Assembly: GCA_949152475.1 (NCBI GenBank) | Contig: OX424558.1 | Location: 39,132,651 to 39,196,650 of the forward strand | Reading direction: 5' to 3' | DNA: 64,000 bases | DNA from: Terebella lapidaria | Lineage: Eukaryota > Annelida > Polychaeta > Terebellida > Terebellidae | In this document: positions 12,011 through 22,912 of the stretch, one piece after another | How positions within the stretch are numbered: the stretch's first letter is position 1 | Layout of the letters: the number at the start of each line of letters is the position of its first letter | The notes under the pieces: generated by a model | Databases searched by the model: none | What the model was told of the DNA's origin: nothing | What the model saw: the letters and a program-made list of their open reading frames with translations, nothing else | Position numbers and translations under genes: made by a program

Positions 12011-13865
12011 GCAGAAATATGGGTTTTTACTCCCTTTCTTGCTATCGCTGGGCGTGTAATAATTATCAGCTAGCATGGATCCTATGAAAGCTACTTTCAT
12101 TGACAAAAGTTCATATTTATTCATATATGCGAGAACCACATGGAATGTAGTATGTGGATTTTCGATTTTTCCAAATAGACACATTACCTAACATGGACGA
12201 GTAATTGTTGTGAAGTGTGCTAGGGTGCATGCCTATCGAGCAGGTATATCGAACTCAACCGCAGATGAAGAAATGTATCAAAGGAGAAAAAGCGTGATAG
12301 TTATCAATATTCATTCTTGTATAGGTCAAATCAATCATATTCAGTATTTCATGCACTGGATTGACAAACACTACCGGTGCAGAGGCAAACGTCACATTGC
12401 AAAAAAGCGAATGGACAGTGCAATTTAAAGCATATGGCATTAAATAATACAGCTAAGTTCAAGACATCGCAATATAAGTCCGTCGAATAAATATTGCTTT
12501 GTAAATTAGTTGATGAGAGCTTTTCTCCACAGTTATACCTGCCAAAATCTTGTCAATATTGATGAAAACAGTTCCGTGTAATGTGTTTGATCACTTGACA
12601 CTTCTCAAGATGATATATAGTGGCGTGAAACGAACTAACCCGATCACTCACATCAAAGACCTCATATGCTGAACGAAGGCAGATCCATGGGGGGGGGGGG
12701 GGGGGGGGAGTAAGTCCTCGTGAAAGTGTCGCATATTTTTGAGAATATGGTGTTCAGAGTGAGTTTGTGGAGAATTTATACTCAGGAGGTGCCAAGAAGT
12801 AATACACAACATAAAAAAGCTGTGGTTTCTGGGGCCTTGACTACCAGCTCTGCTTTCTAGGTGTTCTCCCCCCACCCCCCTGAAATCCTGGATCCGTTTC
12901 TGAAGAGCATGAAATAGGAGACGTCAAGATTTTTTATCGTCAAAATTGAGATTGTGTAAGACACGTCATCATGACAATACTGCTTTGATGTGTAGATTCA
13001 AGATACGTTAAGGAAGATAAATTGCTTATTTATGTTGTAACACAGACTGACAAACACACTCATTACATTATTGGGTACGATTGCCTTTCAATTCACGAAG
13101 TCAGTCACTATTCGCCTGTACATTTCACTAACAAATAATTCGCAAATTTCACACAGTGCTGATATAGTTGAATAGTTATTGATTACGTCGTGAAGACTGT
13201 TAAATATTGAACCTTGGTGTCAAATATTGTCCGATGGTCTATTTCATTTCATCGATAAACGATCTAACATGACAATATTGAGGAGTAGTAATGCCACTGT
13301 AATATTGTAAATTCATTTCGATGTTGGAGTGTTTGTTTCCACCAATGGATTCCTTTTGCTGTCGAAGAATTTGCTGCTCCTGCCCCCCCCCCCCCCCCCC
13401 TCACCCTCAACGACACGATCGATCGCTTCTCTTAGATACATAATTGCGAACAGCAAGCACGTGAGACAGAGAGAGAGAGCTTTGATAGACAGCTAAAGTC
13501 GTTAGAACTTTCTGCTTGTGAAACACAACACAGATATTTGCTCATTCTTGATAGGAATTCAACACTGAGAGGCACACGATTGTGAAATCATTCACAATCT
13601 TTGGATTTAAACGTCAAAGGAAAATTAGTTATTGTCGTGTGAACATACAATGAGGAATTCGTTAAGTGCCGAGGATTACGTCTTATTGTAGATGTACATT
13701 TAATTGCTCTTTGTTTTCATGAAAAAATGCCAGGTAAATATCCGCATTTGGCTGATATATACTAGACAAATAATAACTGTCAACATATTAGACAAATAAT
13801 AAAAGTCAACAGGCTGGTCAATGCCATTGTGAATAGACTGGCACAGTCAAATGGATCAACACCGA

Positions 13866-15168
13866 TAAGAAAAGTACAAGTAGGGGACGTATCTAACTCC
13901 GAGGTGTACATGGTCGGAGGTAAATACAAGTAGGGATATTATCTAACTCCGACGTGTACATGGTCGGAGGTAAATACAAGTAGGGATAGTATCTAACTCC
14001 GAGGTGTACATGATCAGAGGAAAATACAAGTAGAGATTGTATCTAACTTCGAAGTGAACAAGGTCGGAGATAAATACAAGTAGGGATAGTATCTAACTCT
14101 GAGGTGTACATGGTCAGAGATAAATACAAGTAGAGATAGTATCTAACTCTGAGGTGCACATGGTCAGAGATAAATACAAGTAGGGATACCATCTAACTCC
14201 GAAGCATGCATGAGCAGAGATAAATACAAGTAGGGATTGTATCTAACTCCGAGGTGTACATGGTCGGAGGTAAATACAAGTAGGGATACTATCTAACTCC
14301 GAGGTGTACATGGTCGGAGGTAAATACAAGTAGGGATACTATCTAACTCCGAGGTGTACATGGTCAGAGATAAATACAAGCAGGGATAGTATCTAACTCC
14401 GAGGTGTACATGGTCAGAGATAAATACAAGTATGGATAGTATCTAACTCCGAGGTGTACATGGTCGGAGGTAAATACAAGTAGGGATACTATCTAACTCC
14501 GAAGTGTGCATGATCATAGATAAATACAAGTAGGAATAGTATCTAACTCCGAGGTGTACATGGTCGGAGGTAAATACAAGTAGAGATAGTATCTAACTCT
14601 GAGATGTACACGGTCAGAGATAAATACAAGTAGGGATAGTGTATAACTCCGAGGTGTACATAGTCAGAGATAAATACAAGTAGGGATAGTATCTAACTCC
14701 GAGGTGTACATGGTCAGAGATGAATACAAGTTGGGATAGCATCTAACTCCGAGGTATACATGGTCGGAGATAAAGACAAGTAAGGGATATTATCCAACTC
14801 CGAGGTGTACATGATCAGAGATAAATACAAGTTGGGATAGTATGTATCTCCGAGGTGTACATGGTCAAAGATAAATACAAGTTGGGATAGTATGTAACTC
14901 CGAGGTGTAAATGGTCAAAGATAAATACAAGTTGGGGTAGTATGTAACTCCGAGGTGTACATGATCAGAGATAAATACAAGTTGGGATAGTATGTAACTC
15001 CGAGGTGTACATGGTCAAAGATAAATACAAGTGGGAATAGCATCTAACTCCGAGGTATTCATGATCAGAGATATATGCAAGGAAGGATATTATCTAGCTC
15101 TGGGGTGTACATGGTCAGAGATAAATACAAATAGGGATAGTATCTAACTCCGAGCTGTACATGGTGAG
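13866..15168. repeat. 50-bp satellite array, block 6
   Basis: About 26 copies of the 50-bp unit, the longest complete block. Subfamilies interleave: copies with GGTCGGAGGTAAAT alternate with GGTCAGAGATAAAT, and the right end has a run with GTTGGGATAGTATGTAACTCC. It ends about 55 bp before a splice acceptor-like site of the next gene. Confidence 0.96.
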
Positions 15169-15208
15169 AGAAAAAATCGTGCTCATATTATCACACTTAC
15201 ATTTATTT

Positions 15209-15222
15209 ATTGTTATTTTCAG
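15209..15222 (+). promoter_or_regulatory. Probable 3' splice site of the 316-aa gene
   Basis: TTTATTTATTGTTATTTTCAG is a T-rich tract followed by CAG, a good metazoan splice acceptor. The next exon would begin at 15223 with a short 5' leader containing in-frame stops (TGA at 15251, TAA at 15254) before the ATG at 15299. If real, the satellite block lies in the upstream intron or just upstream of it. No first exon could be placed. Confidence 0.55.
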
Positions 15223-15298
15223 AGCAAAGATCATTCATACGGTTTCCAGATGATAAATTATGGTGTGTTTGAAAACATATGACTGACAAATTCAGCAC

Positions 15299-16249
15299 AT
15301 GGATACCGAGTCTCCATCACCGTACGCTGGCGGCAGCAAAGGTGCGGAGAAGCACAGACAAAGCATCCCTCAATTGCACCTATCACAATCGCTACTCGAC
15401 GAACTCCCGAAGAAAATTGCCGAGCCTCATAAAGGTCCAGGCGCCGGAAGCCGAAGAAATATGGCACTTACGTCTCCAATTAATGTGCTCCTCTCACTCG
15501 ACAGCAAGCACGAAGCCAGCGTAGCTCCGGCGAGAACCAGTCGACGCAGAGAGCGGACCACCGACGTTCAGGTGTCAACCTGGGAGGTGTACCCAAGAAC
15601 TGACTGGCGAGACAACACGATCGACACGAGGACGATATACAGCAAGGGGCAGGGGGAGCTCCTCCAGAGGCTGACAGACGATGGTAAGATCCTCCCACCA
15701 CTGGATGGATCTCCCAGAGTGGCAGCGAACGTACCGGACAGTCAGGATCTACACGAGAAAGTCCTTGTGATGAAGCACTACTTCTCTGTCGGGGTGAAGG
15801 GACATTACCAGACGGACAAGGCGATACTGCCAACCGTCTACACGAACTTCTTCAGCTGCCCCGACCGTAAGAAGAAGTACATCAACAGTCTCTGGCTGGA
15901 GCACTTCAAGAACAGACAGAAGCAGAACCCGGATTGTTGGAAGTATGGTGGTAAACACTCCAAGAAGAAAAGCTGTACCTACTGTGACGTCATGGGAAGT
16001 AGGTATTGTTCTTTTTGCCAGGAATTCAAGAATCGAACGTTTGCGCTGACTTACGAGGAGAATTACCTGCCGGCGATTGGCGGGCTGAGGGGAGGCAAGA
16101 AACCGAGTACTTCGACCAATGACAGCCGAGGGAAGAGATCGTCACGGTCTGTTGCCGACCGCAAGGGACACAAACGACGACAAGCAAAGGATAACGAAAA
16201 ATCAATACTCCTACCTATCGCCTACATCCCACAAGATGCCGGACAATAA
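15299..16249 (+). CDS. 316-aa protein of unknown family with a C4 zinc-knuckle-like motif
   Basis: I do not recognise this protein. The ATG at 15299 is chosen because stops lie in frame just upstream and no earlier ATG is available. The first 150 residues are polar and low in hydrophobics. A more conserved-looking core spans about 150-255 (KHYFSVGVKGHY at 159-170, then an aromatic-rich stretch). It holds C226-x2-C229-x7-C237-x2-C240, a plausible zinc site, with further cysteines at 187 and 213. The tail (about 265-298) is Ser/Lys/Arg-rich, a likely disordered nuclear-localisation region. There is no signal peptide and no membrane segment. The ORF is clearly more GC-rich than its flanks, and an AATAAA lies 209 bp after the stop, so it looks like a real, possibly single- or last-exon, host gene. 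It could also be the protein of an undescribed mobile element, but no terminal repeats were seen. Confidence 0.75.
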   Translation: MDTESPSPYAGGSKGAEKHRQSIPQLHLSQSLLDELPKKIAEPHKGPGAGSRRNMALTSPINVLLSLDSKHEASVAPARTSRRRERTTDVQVSTWEVYPRTDWRDNTIDTRTIYSKGQGELLQRLTDDGKILPPLDGSPRVAANVPDSQDLHEKVLVMKHYFSVGVKGHYQTDKAILPTVYTNFFSCPDRKKKYINSLWLEHFKNRQKQNPDCWKYGGKHSKKKSCTYCDVMGSRYCSFCQEFKNRTFALTYEENYLPAIGGLRGGKKPSTSTNDSRGKRSSRSVADRKGHKRRQAKDNEKSILLPIAYIPQDAGQ

Positions 16250-16457
16250 AACTTGAGACAACGGATGCAAATCATGGTCTGTCATGTGAACTCTGTGTGT
16301 GGTTGGATATCTGAAGTGCCTTATTGCAAAGGATGCAAATTAAGAATGTTAGAAACGAATGAAAATATTTCAGTTTGGCAAGTTGGAATTTTATTGAGTG
16401 GTATATGATCTGATGTTACAGCGTTTATACAAGATGAAATGATATGTAATTCAGAGT

Positions 16458-16463
16458 AATAAA
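16458..16463 (+). terminator. Polyadenylation signal
   Basis: Canonical AATAAA 209 bp after the stop codon of the 316-aa gene, followed by a GT/T-rich stretch (GGTTTGTGTTTATT) that suits a downstream element. Confidence 0.6.
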
Positions 16464-16479
16464 ACCTGTTAATGGTTTG

Positions 16480-17392
16480 TGTTTATTAGGGAATCCGTAG
16501 CATACAAAGTGATATTATCTTTTTGTTATATTTTATAACCTGATATTTCAATAATATGCTAGAAGGTCAAACCAGGTTATATCCGTTCAGCAAATATTTA
16601 ACTTGTCAACTGATAAAACAAGCTCGGGGTCTGGTGTGCAACATATGTGTCAATGACCTTCGCCTTGACCAGTGCACTCAAACATGATATTTGATATATT
16701 TTTATACCTGGTACGTCAGTGTTTGCATATTGTATAAATCAAGCAAACTGGACGGTACACAACGTATAATGTAACATGGAATATACTCTCGTTTTATGAT
16801 TGTTTCACGTAAACAGGTTAACAATTAGTCTTACGACAAACACATATTGTTCTAAGTTTTCGGAACATTGACTGCATGGTTGAAAAATGTATATTCTAAA
16901 TGTAATTTCACGTTCCTCTGTCTCTGGTCAATGAAATACCCGTATGCTGTTCCTTATTACGAGAGTTTGTTTTTTTGGTCACATTGGCCTCATAGGTTTT
17001 TTTTTTTTTTTTCCAAAAGAGAAACTGGTGGCCCTGTTGCAGTCAACACATACAAATTTTGAACGGACTATTAATCTGTTATATGGAAAAACGTGAACCG
17101 TGCTGTTTCGCTGTGTGGTTGGATATCTGATGTGCCCTTATGCGAATTAACACATTTTGTTGTGCAAAAAGCCTAATATAATTTTTTAGGTTTTAATAGG
17201 GCCTGTAAGTCTCGTTTCTCATATGTCGTAAAATGACGTATTCGGGTACGTAGTGGTGACAAACATTGCCACGTGGTCATTTTTGCTGATTTTGCTCGAT
17301 TTCAGAAGCACTAGACAAAAATATGATTACGAATATTGTTACAATCAATTATTTTATTTATTACAATTGCTCTGAACTACGGCATGCCACTA
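16480..17392. other. AT-rich intergenic DNA
   Basis: No convincing gene, RNA or repeat structure. A poly-T run lies near 16998. The ORF at 16868-17062 runs through this poly-T and is not supported. Confidence 0.6.
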
Positions 17393-17969
17393 TTTAGAAT
17401 AATGAGGGTGTATTTTTTCATAGTCAATTTGCCCCCGATCTATGTTGTGTTTCACAGCAAGTTTTTGGACTCCTTATTCCAATATAACAAGATTATTTTT
17501 GTGATGTTATAAGTGTACAGGATATATGCCACATCGAATATATTCAAAAACACCACCGACGGTTTGGATACTAGTCACGTAGTTTCAAGGGAATGGGCAT
17601 TTTTCTCCCGTCAAGGTCATGACCTTGGAACATAAAAACATACGTTTTTCTTACCTTTTAAATGGAATGAAATGCTTATGAAAAATGCATATTTAGATCG
17701 TTAGCGATCGTAGGAACGGGTCATGATCAATGTACGAACATGCGATAATTTTCCGATAATTTCCGTGTAAGTTGCAGGAGTTCGAATATGTAGAATTTTA
17801 AGAATTGGCCCGAAAATTTGGCGGGAAAATCGAATGTCACCAGAAAGGTCAAATCACGTAAAATAACGTGACGTTTCAAATCTCACTTACACGCCCTATT
17901 GTTTATTTATGGAAGCCCATAGGTGACATGCGCGTAAAAAAATTGTATGTCTTTTCCAGCAAAAAGCTA

Positions 17970-18700
17970 GCACGTTCGAACGTGGAAGCATTTAACACTA
18001 TCACGTTCGCACGTGGAAACAGTTTTTGCTATTGCGTTCACACGTGGAAAGTCCTAGGTTACCACGTTCACACGTGGAAGCATTTAACGCTTCCACGTTC
18101 GCACGTCGAAACTTCAGGGGCTACCACGTTCGCACATGCAAAGATTTGGGTGTGGTATCATCAAATGCTTTCACGTGTGAACGTGGTAGCTTTGAAACTT
18201 TCTACGTGTGAACGTGGAAACCTAAATCTTTCTACGTGCGAACGTGGAAAGGTATAAATGCTTCCACGTGTGAACGTGGTAGCTTTGAAACTTTCTACGT
18301 GTGAACGTGGAAACCTACATCTTACTACGTTCGAACGTGGTAGGTTTTAAAGTTTCTACGTGCGAACGTGAAAGCAGAATAGGGACCCCTAGCAATCCGT
18401 ACGTGTACGGGAACGTGTACGTAAACGTCAACTACACTGTCTGCAAATGCGTCATTTACGCAGAAATACCCCTGGATATCTAGCAAATGGTAATGTCACC
18501 ATATCGTTATCGTACACGTTCCCGCACACGTACGGATTGCTAGGGTCCCCTATTCTGCTTTCACGTGTGAACGTGGTAGCTTTGGACTTTCTACGTGTGA
18601 ACGTGGAAGCCTAAAACCTTTCTACGTAGCGAACGTGATAAGTTTTAAAGTTACCACGTGCGAACGTGGTAGCTTTGAACTTTCTACGCTCGAACGTGCA
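17970..18700. repeat. Array of about 18 quasi-palindromic CACGT motifs
   Basis: A 14-15-bp motif recurs at roughly 30-bp spacing. Six left copies (17970-18138) have the orientation CACGTTCGCACGTGG. Seven copies (18172-18371) and five more (18562-18700) have the opposite orientation, CACGTGYGAACGTGG. Spacers are short A/T-rich runs such as AAACCTAAATCTTTC. Several motifs contain or overlap the CACGTG E-box. The two orientations flank a central inverted repeat. Open frames across it (17868-18257 and others) exist only because of the repeat and are not genes. Confidence 0.9.
18371..18561. repeat. Inverted repeat, 50-bp arms
   Basis: Arms at 18371-18420 and 18512-18561 are inverted copies with only a few differences; the left arm contains CTAGCAATCCGTACGTGT and the right contains ACACGTACGGATTGCTAG. 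They are separated by 91 bp. The structure could extrude as a cruciform or fold as a hairpin in RNA, and lies at the centre of the motif array. Confidence 0.9.
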
Positions 18701-18800
18701 AGGTTTTTACTAGAAAAAAACACCAATTTTTAGAATAATGAGGGTGTATTTTTTCATAGTCAATTTGCCCCCGATCTATGTTGTGTTTCACAGCAAGTTT

Positions 18801-19539
18801 CCATTTAAACATTCGAGTAAAGCAAGAGCCTGATCAATCGGACATAAACATCTTTCATCAAATATATTATTCATATGGGGAGATATCAAAATTGTTTTTA
18901 CATCGTTGCACGAGATTTTACAACACAATGTATAATCAATATTGAATGTTGTTTTATCCAATCTAGCCCCAATCATTTTTATCATTCTATTCCAAAATCA
19001 TAATATACAAAAATATTTTCTGTATTTAGTCGACAGCCAACCAAAGTTATATGGAATGTTGTGATCCCGTTTCAAATCAAGTCAAGTCGAATTTACTTCG
19101 GACAGCTATTATAACACAATATTACAATAAGACACAAAAACACAATAATGTAAATACAAAGAACAAAAATGAAAAGAAAGTAAAGATTTCCGGGGTATCA
19201 CATGACAGTTACGTCGTCTTCCTGTGATACCCCTAAAAAAGAAAAGATAAATTAAAGACATATTCCCTCGGAGCCAGTAACGGGCACGGGTAGCATAACG
19301 GGACAGGGCGGAAGGCGGAGAACATGACCAGCATTCGGACCAATAATATAGCCTAACTGAAAGTTTCTGATAAAATGGTTGTTGTTATTTAATAGCTACA
19401 GTCTCTACATTATGTGTTCTTACATTGTATGGTGTCAGAATATTTATTCAGCAGGAATTATTTGCATATTTTTTCTTGTAGCAAATTTTATTATTGTTTA
19501 GGGGAAGAAGTGAATAGTAATTGTTTCCGTTTCTTTTTA
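18801..19539. other. AT-rich intergenic DNA
   Basis: No gene-like ORF. It includes a patch near 19085-19250 (TTCGGACAGCTATTATAACA then GACAGTTACGTCGTCTTCCTGTGATACCCC) that may be the degraded end of a LINE or other repeat, but it cannot be classified by eye. Confidence 0.5.
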
Positions 19540-20830
19540 TTGCCCCTTTTCGGTTCTGGAAACGTGTTTTGATGATGGAAGTAATACTAGGAAATTTTAC
19601 AGCTCAATATTGAACGACAAGGTCAAAATCGAGAAAAAATAATGCAATAACACGGCTTTTATTCATGATTAATTTTTCCCATTAATTTTGCATTTTTCTA
19701 TAGTCAATTCCCAATCATCTGCTGTATGGCCGAAGGTCGCACGGTCAAAATTCCCATTATCGCCAAAGGTCGAAAACGTAAGGGCCATTTGCTGAAACCA
19801 CCAATTCGTAATATTTCAAGTAGTAGTATTTTCAAAACCAATGACGATATTCAATAGAATATCGAACATAAAGTATGTAGTATAGATCTTAAGGAGCTTG
19901 CGAAGTTTAGGAGGTCAGTATCAAGAATTCAGGACGTGGTCGACAATATTGGTTGATTAGAAAAATTGCAAGAACTCAACATTGATTAATGAATATTTCT
20001 TCCATAATTTTGGTACTTTTCTATGACAAATACCGGACCATATGATTTATGACCATACCAATGGTCATATACGACCAAAATCTCCTGATCGTACGACCAA
20101 AATCTCCGATCATCTTCCAGGTCGGATATGAAGGGTCATCATCTTTGATTTTAGTAACTTAATCTGAAGGGGTGAGGATTATGCACGCTGTGAAACTGTG
20201 TTCTAATCTGCGGTTCTAATCAATATTAATTTTAAAAACTATTTTTGAATTTTCCTCTGGCCAATTCCCGATCGTTTGATGTACCACTGATGGTTTTAGG
20301 TCCGGAAACTCCTCATTATCGACCGAGATCGAAAATTTGGGGGTCATTTTTTACGACTTTTCAGTGTTCTCTGATTTAAAACTATATTATGGAGCCAGTT
20401 TTTTTTATTTTTTCATACCGTTTTTGGTTCTGGAAACGTGCTTTGATGATGGAAATAACACTGTGAAATTTTACAGCTCAATATTGAACGACAAGGTCAA
20501 GGTCATAGAAAAGGTCGAAATCGAAAAATTGCAACAAATCTGCTTATATTCACGACTAATTTTTTCCCATTAATTTTGACTTTTTCTATAGTCGATTCCC
20601 AATCATCTGTTGTATGGCCGATGGTCGTACAATCAAAATTCCCCATTGTCGCCCAAAACCGAAAACGTAAGGGCCATTAGCTGAAACCACCAATTCATAA
20701 TATTTCGAGTAGTAATATTTTCAAAACCAATGACGATATTCAATAGAACATTGAACATAAAGTATGTAGTATAGATCTTAAGGAGCTTGCGAAGTTTAGG
20801 AGGTCAGTATCAAATTCGGGTCGTGGTCGA
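19540..20830. repeat. Old direct duplication, unit about 880 bp
   Basis: 19540-19960 and 20400-20830 are diverged copies. Shared blocks include GGTTCTGGAAACGTG, TTTTACAGCTCAATATTGAA, and TATGTAGTATAGATCTTAAG followed by GAGCTTGCGAAGTTTAGGAGG. Shorter partial copies lie between them (near 20020 and 20240). Non-coding. Confidence 0.8.
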
Positions 20831-21925
20831 GAATATGGTCAAAATAGAAAAATCGTAAGAACTCTACATTTATAATGAATATTTCGTCCATGATTTTTGT
20901 ACTTGTATTTGCCATACCTCTTCCTACAACTCCATGCCTTTGGGATCATTTTTGGCACAATCCTAGCTATTTTGCTTCTCCTACGACTGAGTTACACCAC
21001 CCACCTAGGTGGCGACTGGCTTGGAGACAAGAGTATAATCTACGGCAGTTTGATGCAACTGGCTTTTCTGCGACGTACAATTTTAGGATGGAGTAACGTT
21101 GGCGTAACCACTACGCCATCATTACGCACCGTAACGGTTGGTGCAACTGGCCCCTGGACCGTAACGCTCTAGGGTAATCACATCGACTGTTCCTACAGTG
21201 ATTATTTGTGTCGTTTGAAACACTGTGACTCGGACATTCATCACCACCGAGTATCGACTCGCATGGCGTTACGTTACCTCATCTGTTGTCGTCATCGTCC
21301 CTAGTCCACATTTTATCTTTAAAGTTTATGATTGAATTGTTCTGAAAATTTGTAAAGAAATGTTTAAAACTAGTTCAAAGAGGTATTTATTTTTTCAAAA
21401 TGGCGACCATTGTCGACAAAAGCGCTCAGTTTTGGACATTGACAACCATTTCTTCAAAATTTGTTCAAACCTTAATTTTTAGATTACGGTCCGATGAACC
21501 ATTGATATGGCGTTGTGTTCGTCATCATTTGTCGCCATTCATTGTCCGTCGTCCACATTTTCATCTGTCGGAGTTTACGATCGGGTTTTTCTGAATTTTT
21601 GCACAAAATTACCTGTAAGCTATTTCAGGAGGGAACTATTGTTCGCATTTTAAAAAAAATGGCGACTATTTTCAACGGAAAACGCCCAATTTTGAACTTT
21701 GGCTGCCATTTTCTCAAAATCTGTACTGTAGCCCCATTTTTAATGTACCATATGCATTATACTCCCCTTATACCTTAGTGACATTTATAAGTTTCGCTGT
21801 TCTTGAATCGCCGAGCTGCATGTGGTGGTCATTTGATTTTTGACGAGTCGGTAAAGATGTTTTTGTCTCAAATCACGTTACCGGACAATACATGTTTTAT
21901 ATTTTAGTCCTTTTGTTCCGTTACC
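20831..21925. other. Repeat-derived intergenic DNA
   Basis: Contains stretches such as CAAAATGGCGACCATT and GTCCGATGAACCATTGATATGGCG, which are degraded relatives of the terminal-hairpin repeat family seen intact at 22886, 32909 and 59171. No coding region is supported. Confidence 0.5.
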
Positions 21926-22550
21926 TTGAAATTAAGGTCACAACGATATTCAGCATACATCATTTTCTATATGTCCACAATTTATTTCCAAGCTATAAAG
22001 TTGATAATGAGCGAGATATTAGCCATTTTGTGCTCCGACCTTGAAAATAGGGTAAACGGTCAAGTTTTCAAGCTCACGGGAATATTCAACTTATATTATT
22101 TCTTATATGTACACCATTGATTTCTACGCTGTGAAGTTGATATTAAGCGAGATATTGCCCCCATTTGATGCTCTGACCTTGAAAATGAGATCAAAGGTCA
22201 AATATAAGGTCATGACAATATTCAGCATATATCATTTCCTATATATCCCAATTGAATCGTAAATTGTAAAATCGAGAATAAACGAGATATCAGCCATTTT
22301 GTACTCTGATGTTGAAAAAGAGGTCAAAGTTCAAATTCAAGGTCAGCAAAATATTCGGCATTCATCACTCTCTATATATCCACAATTGGTTCTCAAGGAG
22401 TGAAATCGATAATAAGGGAGATATTAGCCATTTTGTGCTCTGACCTTGGAAATTAGGTCAAATGTCAAATTCAAGGTCACGGAAATATTCATCATATGTT
22501 ATTTCCTATATGTCCACAATTGATTCCTAATCTCAAGTGAGATATCAGCA
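21926..22550. repeat. Tandem repeat, period about 135 bp
   Basis: About four to five diverged copies, each with GACCTTGAAAAT, a TCAAGGTCA block, ATATTCAGCATATATCAT, CCTATATGTCCACAATTGAT and GAGATATTAGCCATTTTG. Diverged and non-coding. The TCAAGGTCA word matches the extended nuclear-receptor half-site, but this may be chance. Confidence 0.8.
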
Positions 22551-22885
22551 AAAATATGTCCCATTATAAAGCATTGAAGAATTTAACATGGGAAAGTCCT
22601 ATCTGATCCAAGTTTGGGTCAAACTGGCCCACTTCGAGTGATTCAAGCTCCACAAAACTTATAAATATCACAGGGGTACATTGAATATGGAGTGTATGTG
22701 TAAATTGGCCTCTGGGCCTAAAACACTTGCACCTAGAGCTCAAGATTGCATTATTTTTGCAACATAGTGCATCTTTTAGAGACTTAACCTTATGCAGACA
22801 AGGTTGTTTTACGGGCATATAGGGAACCATAGGGAACCATATATAGGGAACCGCTGACCTACAGCACACTTTGTGCTATGTTCCA

Positions 22886-22912
22886 GGTTACCGAACCTTT
22901 GGTCCGATAACC
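22886..22912 (+). repeat. Terminal hairpin of an interspersed repeat
   Basis: GGTTACCGAACC-TTT-GGTCCGATAACC is followed by TATTGGCATGGCGT and a run of CGTCCGTC-type words. The same arrangement appears at 32909 (plus) and 59171 (minus), and a variant, GCTTACCGACCC-ATA-TGGGCCGAGAAGC followed by TATTGACGTGG, at 23800-23826. Each marks the end of a non-autonomous element copy. Confidence 0.75.

Larger units (their letters stand above)
10566..13865. repeat. Inter-array segment, copy 5 of 5, split by a transposon
   Basis: Fifth copy of the inter-array segment. It is interrupted at 10733-12010 by a transposon; the sequence before (ending TGACAGCAGA) and after (GCAGAAATATGGG) rejoins exactly as in the uninterrupted copies once the insert and one 5-bp duplicate are removed. 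Long G and C homopolymer tracts lie near 12690 and 13382. Confidence 0.88.
17393..18800. repeat. Segment bounded by a perfect 72-bp direct repeat
   Basis: The 72 bp at 17393-17464 (starting TTTAGAATAATGAGGGTGTA) recur without a difference at 18729-18800, 1336 bp apart, and enclose the CACGT motif array. Flanks outside the repeats differ. Perfect identity implies a recent event: a tandem duplication, an unusually long target duplication, or short terminal direct repeats of an unclassified element. Confidence 0.9.

Noticed and set aside
17868..18257. 129-aa ORF on the plus strand
   Set aside because: It is a by-product of the CACGT motif array; the repeated residues simply translate the motif.
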